Shown here: piece after piece, positions 22,142 through 32,620 of the stretch
Layout: each line of letters starts with the position of its first letter
Position numbering within the stretch: position 1 is the stretch's first letter
NCBI GenBank assembly: GCA_950295325.1
Contig: OX485807.1
Location: 12,181,001 to 12,241,000, forward strand
Source: Polytrichum commune
Taxonomy: Eukaryota; Streptophyta; Polytrichopsida; Polytrichales; Polytrichaceae
Direction of reading: 5' to 3'
DNA length: 60,000 bases
The notes under the pieces: model-generated
Told to the model about the DNA's origin: nothing
The model's database searches: none
The model's input: only the letters and a program-made list of their open reading frames with translations
Position numbers and translations under genes: made by a program

Positions 22142-22379
22142 GTATTGTGTACTTTGTTGTATTGGATAGGATATTGTTGTATTGTGAGTAAATAGATTTG
22201 TTTTTGTGAGGTGTTGGGGGGGTTTTCTTTGTGAATTTTTGATGTTATAGTATTCATGAATACTATAGGTAAGGTTTTAGTTTTAGTATATATTAATAAT
22301 TTAATTATGTTTTTGTTTTTAGTATATAAATATACTATAAGTAATTTATAATTGTACGCCGCCGGGATGTTTGTCGAAA

Positions 22380-23998
22380 TTAGTTTGTCAAGTCGATATT
22401 GTTTTCAATTTCCGATATGTCCGGATGAGCCGCTTCGATAACATCCAAGGTAATCTTCATTTGCCTTTGAAGGAGTTGTATTTGGAGCTTGGAATTCTTG
22501 TTTGACTCCGCTTGCACATGGTCGGCATAAACCTTTGCCTCTTGTACAATCTCACCTTTAAGGTTCACCATTTCCTTTCGTATTTCATCCGTCCCCTTTT
22601 TTACCGCTGCTTCTACCATCTTGTTGAGATCTTTGTTGGTGATGTTTTGGTGCGGTCCATTCTCCAGAGCTTGGATGGTGTTTGCAAGTGCGGTGTTCAC
22701 GTCTGAAAATCCAAGTCTAACTAGCTCTTCTTTACTAGGTGCATTTATCCCGTCTAGACTTTTTGGATGGGGGGTAAATTCAACATATTTACCAAATATT
22801 TTTTCATTTTTCTTAACAAATTTATTGTAGACAAACGAGTTGAGGCATTGGACATTGCATGAGCCCGTATGCTTCCCGTTTTCAAGTCTAAAGTAAAAAC
22901 CGAGAACATTTAGTTCTCCCATGTATTTTCGGATTCCTTCTTCGATTTGCATGGTTGTTTTTACTTTATTGAGGTTACGGGCAATTAGAATGAGTGCATT
23001 CTTTCGGGCTTTATCATCTTCTGAGAGTTTTTCGTTACTTACGAAGTTTACATCTACTATTTCATTGAAAAACGAAAGTTTGAGTGCTTTAATTCTTTTG
23101 GCTTCCTCTGGAGAGGGTGCTTTAATCCAAGCAAACTCTGCATCCGCCGATTTTTGCACATTCGTTATTTCAAAGTCCAGGCCTCGTCGAAATCCATCCC
23201 CAACTATTTCTACAAACAAATCATACCATTCTTTACCCTTGATTGTCGAGGTTGTGACTTTGACGGAGAGCATGGATGCCATTGCAATGGTATCAAAGGA
23301 TTTACACACTTTGCCTATAGCATGTGTAAATTGGCCAAGCTTGAGGATGAAAGGTCTCAATCCACAGAGAAGTCCATATCCATCCATTTCAGGGTTTTTA
23401 AGGTGGAGTTTAATAATTCCACTCCATCTTTTGGTGCCATGAAAACAAAGGACAACTATGGGCTCTCCTAGGACTTCCCCGACCTCTATCCTCATTGTTT
23501 TTAGTCTATCCTTTGTTAAGTTGAGTATCACATCTCTATCCAATTCTATTCTTTCAATTTCAAAATGGATAGATATGTGATAGTCCAAAGCAAATCCATG
23601 GTCTCCTACTTCCACATCTGAAGGAATTTGGGTGAGATTGTAGTGCATTCCCTCCTTACCATCCGTTCGTATGGAAGGCCACTCTTCTTGGGCAACGAAT
23701 GGAAAGGAGGGAGATGACTCCACCATTTCATGTGCTTCAGACTCACACATACCTTTTTTGACTAACTCAGTGAAAGAAGGTGTTTGAATGAGAGGCATGT
23801 TGGCAATTTTTGCAATTGTGTTCATAGCTTGAAAACCAAGCCAATAGGGGGGGCGTGTTCTCTCAGTGGGTGCTATTCCTTTAACCTTTTTTGACTTGAC
23901 AATACCACCGCAAGCACTGGACGTTTTCTACTTGTAGAATCTATGTTTTCATTTTCAAACAACTTACGGGATGATGAGGTTGGAGTGATGGTTGCCAT
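22380..23998 (-). pseudogene. LINE ORF1 (RRM-like RNA-binding protein with coiled coil), one frameshift
   Basis: The main frame (ATG at 23825) gives 481 residues. The same frame continues upstream (ERTRPPYWLGFQ precedes MNTIAK). A second ATG at 23998 (MATITPTSSSRKLF) leads into it through one frameshift near 23890-23925, so the original start was probably 23998. Residues 277-355 look like an RRM: NALILIARNL as strand 1 and YNKFV...KYVEFTPHP near the end. About 180-260 may be a second RRM-like unit. Residues 400-462 form a Lys/Glu-rich coiled coil. LINE ORF1 proteins bind element RNA as multimers. Base composition is balanced, unlike ORF2. Assignment to the LINE rests on position, orientation and domain type. 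Confidence 0.65.
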
Positions 23999-24076
23999 TC
24001 TGATATAAGCAAAGCAAACAAACGTTTTGTACTTTAGTTTTGAATGAGGTATACTTCTTATTTTCTTTCCTCTAAT

Positions 24077-24850
24077 TCATTTCCACAAATTAAGTTGTGG
24101 GCCTCCTAGGAATTGAGAGTGAAAAAAGAAGTGATTTGCATGTTCTAACATCATATGAGTACTAATATGACTAAAACTTGCATTCATCCTATGATAACAC
24201 CTTTTCCTATTCATATGAATCTTCATATTAGTATTTACAAATTGGTTGTAAGTGTTCTTATGTAGATTATGATTTGTCACAACTCTAACATTCCATACAT
24301 CTCCTAAGCATTTGAGGCAAGTATAACTAAAAGCACAAGCATATACATGCATTCTATCGAAAACATGCATCCTAAGCAATGTATTACATTTTATTAGTTG
24401 TTTAGCTATCATTCTCAATCTTTTGTGAGTGTAACATTTAGCTTTTAAGGTATATATAAGGTTTAGAAGGTGTGTAAGTTTTTTGTGTTTACCGGTGTAA
24501 GTATCTTCCCACCACTTAATTGGTGGGCCTAAGTGATAGTTGGTGGTAGAGGAGGAGTAGAGTTTATACATTCCAAGTGCATAGAAACATACATTCGGTG
24601 TGTGCCTATGTTTGTTATTGCTATGTTTTAAGTAATGTTTACTTTTGTTGCAAGAACAAAGGTAAGCATTATACATATCATAACTTACGAATTGGTTTGG
24701 TGTAATATTTTTATATGTGTTTTGGCAAGAAGTTTGTACAAAACATTCCCATGGTTTGTGTGAGTTGACAATGTGAGAGTTTTTCCAATATGGGGTGGCT
24801 AGTGATAGCCAAAGAATGAGAACAAGGTTGCTTATGCATACAACCTTCAT
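24077..24850 (-). CDS. Possible secreted Cys-rich protein (unidentified)
   Basis: The first ATG of a long minus-strand frame is at 24850 and gives 257 residues. It starts MKVVCISNLVLILWLSLATP, a good signal peptide. The rest is rich in Cys (about a dozen), His, Asn, Lys and Tyr, with KCLGD and CSCNKSKHYL type segments. No family is recognised. It ends 78 bases before the presumed ORF1 start, on the same strand, so it may be part of the LINE's 5' region, an older host gene, or a chance ORF. No introns are needed. A signal peptide exactly at the first Met favours a real gene, past or present. Confidence 0.35.
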   Translation of the reverse strand: MKVVCISNLVLILWLSLATPYWKNSHIVNSHKPWECFVQTSCQNTYKNITPNQFVSYDMYNAYLCSCNKSKHYLKHSNNKHRHTPNVCFYALGMYKLYSSSTTNYHLGPPIKWWEDTYTGKHKKLTHLLNLIYTLKAKCYTHKRLRMIAKQLIKCNTLLRMHVFDRMHVYACAFSYTCLKCLGDVWNVRVVTNHNLHKNTYNQFVNTNMKIHMNRKRCYHRMNASFSHISTHMMLEHANHFFFHSQFLGGPQLNLWK

Positions 24851-24934
24851 TCCTCTATCTATCCTAGAAAAATCTAACAATTCTATGTGCCTAATGGTAG
24901 TGTTGTGTGTGCCTATATGCAAAATGAAATCTAA

Positions 24935-26600
24935 GTGCAAGTCTTACCTGGTTTGATATCGCAACTCCAGCAGCTTGCGGCTACAGCAGCACACAGTTCC
25001 AGCAGTTTACGACAATTTTTCGGTGTAGATTGCTCCCTCCCGGTCTCAACAGCCTTGACTCCCGCTGCTCCTAACTTCTGGCAGTGCCTTGGTGATCAAC
25101 TCCAGCAACTTGAGTTTGTGTGGTGTTGCTCCTCGCCTTTGCTTCGCAGCTCCAACAACAACGGCAGGCAGCACAGCAGCAATAGCGTCTCCTCTGTCTC
25201 CGCAGTTTTTTCTTCGTTCACCTCAGCTCCTTCCTCGGTCCCCACAGGTTCTCCTTTGTCTTCGCAGCTTCCCTTTTCGACCACAACTTTCCCTTCGGAC
25301 ACCGCAGCTTCTTCCGCGGTAGTATCCTTCGTCACTTTCTGGAACTCCACGGTCTTCTACAACGGCTCCCCAACTGTTTATCCAGCAGCTCCTCGGCTCC
25401 AAGCTCCACGCTCCAGGCAACTATCCCAGTATCTTGCTGGAGTTGCTCCTCAACTTCTGTCGCAACTTCTCTTTGTAGCCTCCCTTGTCACCTCCCGCTC
25501 CCTTCCTTAGCAGCAGCCAACAACTTCACCCGAGTTTGCAGCAGCAACTACTCCTGTGTATCTTGGCTTCGGTGGTGTAAGCAACACCTAGTAACTCTCT
25601 CGGTGTCGGCAGCAGTAACAGGTTTGTGGGTAGTTCTTCTAGTTGTGGTAGTCACGTAAGGAGCAGCAACAGTAGTTTGAAAACGCAGCTACCCGTTTTC
25701 CACCAGTAGTCTCGGCACCTCAACACCGGTCGATTGTAGCAATCTCAACACCGAATAGCATGCAACAATATTCAGAATTTGATGTCTAGGTCCAGCAGTC
25801 TCGGCAGTCACAGCAGGTTGTTGTATCAACAATTTACAGTACTTCTACCAGGATCTCACGACTTCAAATTTCTCCTAAAGTATTCTCTCGGTAGTACCTT
25901 CAACATACGACGGCTTTCTGCGAGGCTCTAAGTGGTTTTGGTCGTGGTGTAGTGGTCTTTCGAATCTAAGAACTCTCACCAGTTTTGGGTTTTTCCTTTA
26001 TCTAAATCTGGGTTGGTTTGTGAGGCTAAAGCCTCATGGTAACTGGTCTCTAAGAATACTTCTAGATCTAAGGCTAGTTCTATCTTAACAAATAGATCTT
26101 TCGCTATCAAGTGTCAGGGTGTATAGTATGGATCTAGATCGGGCTTCAAGGATTAAGACAAAATCTCTAATACTTCTTGTATCTACAAACTTGCATGGTC
26201 CCGGTTTCGAAAACTTCGGTGTTGTGTAGTTTCGACTGCTCCTCGGTCGGATCTTTCTTCGCTTTGTAGTGTAGGTTCTCCGATTTCGTTTGTAGTTTCT
26301 TTGGTGGCTCCCCGTTGTAGCTCCTACAACAGCTCTTTTGCAGCTCCTCTCCAGGTCGTCGTTGCAGCTCCTTCGGATGCTCACCTCCTGATCTCCTTCG
26401 AATCTTCTTTGGCCATTCACCTTAGGTCTCTTTCTCCACTCTTTCGGGCGCTCACTTCATGCTTTCCTCAGCTCCTTTGGCCATTCACCACATGATCTCC
26501 TACGTGACTTCTTCGGCCTTTCACCTCGCGATCTCTTCCGTAGCTCCTCCGGCAGCTCCCCACGAATGGTGTTGCATAATAAGTTGGTCTCACACCTTCA
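24935..26600. repeat. Degenerate CAGCTCCTTCGG-type low-complexity tandem repeats
   Basis: Diverged short units such as CAGCTCCTTC, TCTCCTTCGG and CCTCAGCTCC recur, most clearly at 24960-25510 and 26280-26570, where units of about 33 bases include GGCCATTCACC and TGATCTCCT. Reading frames through it give Ser/Gln-rich (plus) or Arg/Glu-rich (minus) low-complexity peptides, the artefact expected of such repeats. No gene is supported. Confidence 0.55.
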
Positions 26601-26618
26601 CAAAGATGCACAACAGTC

Positions 26619-27490
26619 ATGTGCATACTCAACTATGGAAGGGTAGGTGATAGGGAAATAAAATACGTTCACATGGATGAGAGTATTGTGCTTGAGGCAT
26701 TGAATTTTTTTGCACGTGCAATCCAAGGTTTCAATGACCCCTATTTATGTCAACCCACTAATGAGGATGTCTTCAATCAAATGCTAAATAATGGAAAAAA
26801 AAAGAGTTTTCCATATCTATTCGAGAGTTTGGATTGCATACACTGGGAGTGGAAGAATTGCCCAGTGCGATTGCAACACAAATTTCAACCTATCATGTTG
26901 GAGGTTGCCGCAACTAAACTCTATGGATATGACATGCTTTCTTAGGAATGCATGGAGAAAATAATGATCTAAACGTATTAAAATGATCTCCTCTGATTAG
27001 GAATATGCTACGTGCTGATAATGATAGATTAGGGTTTGAGGTAAATGGGAATGATTACCCACGCTATTACCTACTATTAGATGGGATATACCCCAAATGG
27101 ACATGTTTTGCAATAACAATCATTACACCGGGGGATGCCAAGCGTGTCCGTTATTCTATGAATCAAGAAACAACAATGAGGAAAGATGTTGGAATGGATA
27201 TTTGATGTTTTGCAAGCATGCAAACCCTTGTTGCATGGGTATATGGATGAAATTATTGATGTAATTTTTGCATGCATCATCATGCACAATATGATTGTTG
27301 AAAATGAAGGAGAAGATAATTTGTATGACATATTACAAGAGGGACATGAACTTGCGCTTTAACGGGTGTTTACTTTCTAGGACTTGCAAAGGGGTATTGT
27401 TCAAATTGAAATTGAAAGAAGCATACTTTGCTCTCATACATGACTTTTTCAAACATCTATGGGAGGGGAAAGGGAGATGTTTTTACTAGT
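26619..27490 (+). pseudogene. Decayed PIF/Harbinger transposase (Plant_tran type)
   Basis: Fragments in shifting frames follow the order of the plant transposon protein family: ESLDCIHWEWKNCPVRLQ (first catalytic Asp), EVAATKLYGYDM, then FEVNGNDYPRYYLLLDGIYP (second Asp), NQETTMRKDVGMDI where the family has RKDVERAFG, and IIMHNMIVENEGEDNLYDI. Several stops and frameshifts intervene (for example TAG near 26943). It belongs to a different subfamily from the intact element at 5909-12930. No TIRs were found around it. Confidence 0.82.
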
Positions 27491-30400
27491 ATGTAATTGT
27501 AGTCTTTATCCTCCAATAATGCCCAAGTGAATATATTTTTGAAATACTTTCAGTACCGTTCAAGACAATAAAATCTCATAATTTTTTATTCAATCATAGT
27601 CTCAATTTTCCTCATGTCAATGGTTATGTCTACCTGCCCAAATGACTCTTTACTTGTCAATTTGCTTGTCAAAATGACTCTTTGCCCATGATTTCTACCT
27701 CTCCCCATCTATGTTTCCTCTATCCGTCGAATTTTGCTTTGCCCTTCAAGTTTTCCTTGAGGGTTGGGAACTTGATGTTGGGTCTATTGCATGCCATCTC
27801 CAATTTAAGTATAGTGATTTGTGTTTATGGTAAGGACTTTAAGGATTTTTTAATACTATGAGTTCCAAGTCTATTGTCATGGGTTGTATTGAATGTCATG
27901 GGTTCCAAGTCTTTTGCTATGAGTTCCAAGTAGTTTGCTAGTTTGATGAAACATAATTAATAGCAGCTAGGACAACCATATACAAACCAAGACAAGCATA
28001 CAATCAACTAGAACAAGTGCACATGCATACAAACAATCAAAACAAGCACACCTTAGCTAAAAGGCAATATCCTTACCTTCACACATAAACATGAGGCCTA
28101 AACCTTGTTGCACACAACCTATCAAGCTAGGAATTTGTTGCAATGCAAGAACAACCAAAGTGCAACAAAAGGTAAGGAGGCAATCCATAAGGGTAAAGAA
28201 AACTTGCAAAAGGGGCAACAAGCATCCAAGCAAACCTAACTACAATCACCTGAGAATATGCTACATATGCAAAACTATATAGGGTCCATTCACGATTAAG
28301 GTACTACTTTTGGGACAAAGGAACCAAGGACTATGTCGCATTGGGTCTCGACGTTTTACTATGATTTACTATTATTTGATTAATACATTTTAATTAGATA
28401 AGTAAATAAGTCATAGGACTTATCAAGAGAGATATTATTTATTAGTAAACAATAACCAATAATAGACAAATCCTTTATGAAATGACTAGATAGGTCATGG
28501 GACTTGTAGAGAGCTCACAAGACTTGTTTGGGCCACATTAATAGCAATTTCATTATTGAAGTGTACATTGGAGATGAATTATTTCATGTTTTCCATCCTG
28601 GTACCTTGGTGTAAGTGTCATGTGTCCATACATATATTTTATTATGTCCAATTCTATTTCTAAACGTTCCTTTTTCATGTAGCCATGTTATTATGTAATG
28701 TGGCCCATGTTTGGTGTCATACGTAAAGCTATACAATTGGTATGCAATACATCTTTAGTTTTATTAGTACACAATTGATTGGAGTGTGAGGAAGAAAATT
28801 GGGATCATTTCAATCAATTTTTGTTGTTCTTTTCATTCCTTAATCCGAAGGTCAACAATTTTGACAACAACCATAGATAACAATGAAGGAATCAAAATGA
28901 TATCTTAGATAACCCTTATCCTTGTGAATCAACTTTGTCGTATATTGATTGTGGAATGTTAAATGTAGATATGATCCAAAATATGCTCCACAATACAAAT
29001 CTAAGCACACCAACTATGTAAAGTTATCTACTTTAGTCCGTTTTCCATTAAACACTCATTCTTGGCACCCCAGTCATGAATGGCTTCTATATGCAAGAAT
29101 GTAGATGAATGTCGGGTGCTTTAGTGGAAGTGAGGGCAACTTTATGATCAAACAAGTGCCTAGAAACTAAGGAAGCAGCAAATGGACTCGAAAAATTGAA
29201 GCTCACGCGAAATGGATAGAGCTCAGGATCTAAACCCCTGTTGAGGATCTACACAACTTGTCGATGTTGCGACCGCTGAAAGGAGTTGGCACACTCCGCT
29301 AAGGTCAATTTGGATTGCCGATTCTTTGCCCATTGACAATTGTGAAACAGTGGGAGAAGGAGGCTTCGTATGAAGATGATACACCTCAGGACTCGAAAAC
29401 GTATTAGTAATGTTGGGCAGGAGGGCCTTGAGAGAGTTGGGTTTCCAAAATTTGCTCATCATGGGAGACGCCCATACCATTTGTTCTCAGGAGCACCCTT
29501 GTCATGATCCTCCTCATCATCTTCATTTGCCCATTCGTGGAAATTCGACAAAAGGATGTGAGGGATTTGCGAAGCCACATGAGGGTTGGGATCAAATGAG
29601 TGAGGGATTGGAGAAGGCATCTGTGGGTTTGGCAAGAGCGTGTGAGCAACTTGTGAAGGCTTGGGAGCACGCGCATGGTTTTGGACCGTAATGGCTGCCA
29701 CAATTTCGAATGCAGCCCATTGTATCTCTGACCTTGAGTCGGTTGCAATTGCGGCCTGATGTGTTGCCTTCTCAGCAACTTGCTAATTACTCAAAGTCGC
29801 AATCTCCTTGAGGCAAGCTGACGTTTCAAGCTCACGCATCTTGCTATCCTGATGCTCAACCTTTTGAGCTCTTACACCCAGGGGCCTGTGATTGAGCAAA
29901 GGAGTTTGGCACAACACCTTTTATCTACTGCAACAGGGGTGTCTGAGATCTATGACCCCTTCTCCATCCCCACATGCCAAATCCACCACTGCCACAACGG
30001 TCACACATGATGTTGGTGCCTTCCTCTTGGGTATGCCTAGGGAGTTCCATGGCTCAAGTGACATACATAACAACCTAGGGTTACTTTTGCAGATGTGCCA
30101 ACAATGCAAGAAAGAGAGAACTTTCTTCACCTTTTGCTGGAAGAGATCAAGAGCATCACACAAGATGTCTTCAATGCTACTACCAATCTCATCAATATCA
30201 AAGACCTGTTGATGGAAAAAAATTAATTTAGTAATATCATGAGAGATGTGGACCCATTTCAATTATATAGACCATGCAGGTTGAAACACCCAAGATCTTG
30301 GCATCTTCTCCTCACAGAGATTGCCAACAATGAGCCAAAGCCAATTTTATTTATTTATATATATATTTTTGACTACCTCTTATGCCATCCTATGAGGAGT

Positions 30401-31390
30401 GTAGGAAGCTCCTACACACGTGTTCCTCCTCCTCTAAGTTTGTTGTAGAGGCGACCCTTGCCTTTCCTGTGCACGCCTGCTCTGTTGTCAGTGGGAGTCA
30501 TTCAAGATGGATCAAAAACTCCCTGCCATACCATTCGTGATGCAATGTGGAGTGCCAAGAATGACGTGCAAAGGGAGAAACAATTACTGTTCTTGTGTTG
30601 CTTTTGAGCCTTTGACTCCCAGGTGGGGTGCCCATTTTGGTTTGGGCCACAACCCTAATCATCGGGTTAACGTTCACAGGCTATATGGGGCCATGAGTGG
30701 AGAAGCTCTTAGGAGCTCATGGCAGAAGAAGGAACACACAGGAAAATGCCAGCTTGAAACCTTTAAGAGATAGCTTCCACACATTGAAAGGAACTCTACA
30801 GAGAGCACAAAGAATCAACTGCTTTATCTCCGTTCATAATGAAGGAAGCTCATATATTTGTGGTGAAACTTAAGAAATGGCTTGAAACTTTGTAGTCCAC
30901 ATTGAAATAAACCCTGAAGGACTTAAAAGAAGGGTACAAATTAAATGCTTGTGTGAAAATTTGATGCAGAAGTCATAGCAATGATTTTTAGGAGCATCCA
31001 CTGATTGATTCATGGGGGCTCAGTTGCAAACATAGATCACCAGAAAACCCCTAATTTTATGACACATGGACTTGTTACATGACATCAAATTATCTACACA
31101 CTGTTAACTATAAGGTAAGCAGCCCTATTGTGGGCACTTTCGGCCATTGAATTGAACTAGGATTTGTATCATCCAGTTAGCAATGACATCTCCTGAAGAT
31201 TATCATTTCAAGTCTCAGAATCAGAATTGTGATGCTAGAGCTATGATAGATCAAAGTGAAGATCCTCCTCCTAGGCTCAATGTCAACATGATTGGGGGGA
31301 CCTATATGACCACTTATTGAGCATGGGAATCTTCACTTTGTTAATGACTAAGATATTCATACAAGATCCAGAAATTATGAGGTGAATGGC
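27491..31390. other. AT-rich intergenic DNA
   Basis: No intact gene. 29400-30262 (minus) reads in broken frames as a possible decayed coding region: a coiled stretch (KMRELETSACLKEIATL, IATDSRSEIQWAAFEIV), a Pro-rich stretch (HARAPKPSQVAHTLLPNPQ) and an acidic end (EWANEDDEEDHDKG). It could be the C-terminal part of a transposon DNA-binding protein, at low confidence. 31280-31400 holds a member of the dispersed CCTATATGACCA / AAGATATTCAT repeat. Confidence 0.4.
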
Positions 31391-31399
31391 AAAGGGCAC

Positions 31400-32620
31400 G
31401 TCTACCTGAAGTCATGCACATCCATCAGTTAAGAGTGGATCCAAATGCCCTCACTAAAACACCTCGAGTCTTCAAGCATGTTCGTCATGATGCCTGAGCC
31501 AAAAACCCATCAAACTCAAAGAGGACTCAAGGTAACTGTTATGCTCCTCATAACCTGAATCCATTCTGACAAAGCATAATACATTCTGCCTCAAGCATTA
31601 ACTGTGCCTCATCAATTTCTCTGACTATGTTGCTGAAGGTGTCACCAAATAGCTATTTGCCCTTGTCATATAAACATAAACAGGAAAGTGGTACAAGAAG
31701 GCTATCTTCGGGAAAAAAATATCTCTGCGACATGGTCTACACTAGATACCACAGTGCACCTATTTCATGTCCATCCATCAGCAAAGAGACGATCCAAATG
31801 CCCTCATTAAAACACCCCTTGAGTCTTCAACCATGTTATGCCATGATGTCTGAGACAAAAACCCATCAAACTCAAAGAGGACTCAAAGGTAACTGTAATG
31901 CTCCTCATAACCTCAATCCATTGCTGACAAAGCATAATACATTTCTGCCTCAAGAATTCATTGTCTCGATCAATTTCTTGGTCCGCGTTGCTGAGGGTGT
32001 TGAGAATCTTGCTTCAGTATTGACCGAACAGAATGTACCCAGTTCAGCAAAATCTTCTATGAAATGTAGCCAAAAACTTTATCATTGTCCTTGTTTGAAT
32101 CTCCACCAAGCGGTCTACGAGACTGGAACTTGCTCATCATCATACCTGTGGGACAAGCAAAAGATGATAACCCTAACATTCTATAAACTATTTACAGGAA
32201 AAACTGTGGTACAAGAAGGCTATCTTCAGGAAAAAGAAAATCCTGCAACATACCTAGTCTACATGGGACACTATGGTGCATGCACATCCATCAGCAAGAT
32301 CCGAATGCTCTCTTTTAAGACACCCTTGGAGTCTTCAAGCAAGTATGTCATGATGTTTGAGCCAAAACCCATCAAACTCGAAAGAAACGAAATGCTCCTC
32401 ATAACCTCAATCCATTGCTGACAAAGCATGAAACATTCTGCCTCAAGAATTCACCGCACCTTGAAGAATTTCTCGGATCACAAAGGCGTCAAGAACCTTG
32501 CTTCAGTATTCACAGAACAGAATGTGCCAGTTCAAGAGAATCTCATATAAATTGTACCAAAAATTTAATCATCGTCCTCATTTGGATCTCCAACAAGCTC
32601 TGCCAAGTCTTCCAGATTGA
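31400..32620 (-). repeat. Tandem partial duplications of the MOS2 3' end
   Basis: Three head-to-tail units, about 350 and then 490 bases apart. Marker phrases recur in order: CATCCATCAG (31425, 31772, 32284), ACAAGAAGGCTATCTTC (about 31690 and 32208), CTCCTCATAACCT (about 31543, 31901, 32393), TTCAGTATT...ACAGAATGT (about 32011 and 32500). The unit nearest the gene contains the last MOS2 codons. The middle unit still has a decayed copy of them (TTTGAATCTCCACCAAGC near 32095). The repeats therefore arose by tandem duplication of the terminal coding segment plus 3' flank. Confidence 0.75.

Larger units (their letters stand above)
21082..22257 (-). pseudogene. LINE ORF2 N-terminal leader with two 100-residue repeats and a 2A motif
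   Basis: The frame opens at an ATG (22257) and runs 391 codons to a TGA caused by a frameshift near 21085-21110, after which the APE region continues in another frame. Residues 40-46 and 140-146 are both ASAYRPR, exactly 100 apart, and PNLFT recurs at 93-97 and 190-194, so the leader is two diverged repeats. LLKYGDIEPNPGP ends at residue 239, a canonical 2A. Translation would give a 238-residue leader separate from the polymerase part. The leader's function is unknown; it is very rich in Asn, His, Lys and Thr. Confidence 0.75.
14483..23998 (-). mobile_element. Large non-LTR retrotransposon (LINE), 2A-containing, with two endonuclease-type domains
   Basis: A minus-strand LINE of at least 9.5 kb. 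The 3' end is an A-rich tail, (AAAAC)n on the minus strand, at 14483-14514. ORF1 (22380-23998) has an RRM-like region and coiled coil. ORF2 (14514-22257), about 120 bases downstream, has in order: repeated leader, 2A motif, APE endonuclease, RT, an unassigned domain, RNase H, CCHC finger and a restriction-like PD motif. The APE plus restriction-like combination recalls the Dualen/RandI elements of Chlamydomonas. ORF2 has at least six lesions, so this copy is dead. The 5' boundary is unknown, and I found no clear target duplication. The ORF2 sense strand is strikingly poor in G and rich in A and C. Confidence 0.9.

Noticed and set aside
14483-24461. Target-site duplication of the LINE (TATATAAG near 14474 and near 24452)
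   Set aside because: An eight-base AT-rich match at an arbitrary distance, and the 5' end of the element is not defined; likely chance.
24935-25510. 191-codon Ser-rich plus-strand frame as a gene
   Set aside because: Made of degenerate CAGCTCC/TCTCCTT repeats and open in several frames; low-complexity artefact.
31627-32421. 264-codon plus-strand frame downstream of MOS2
   Set aside because: It lies across the tandem 3'-end duplications and is antisense to decayed MOS2 3' sequence, with no motif of its own.
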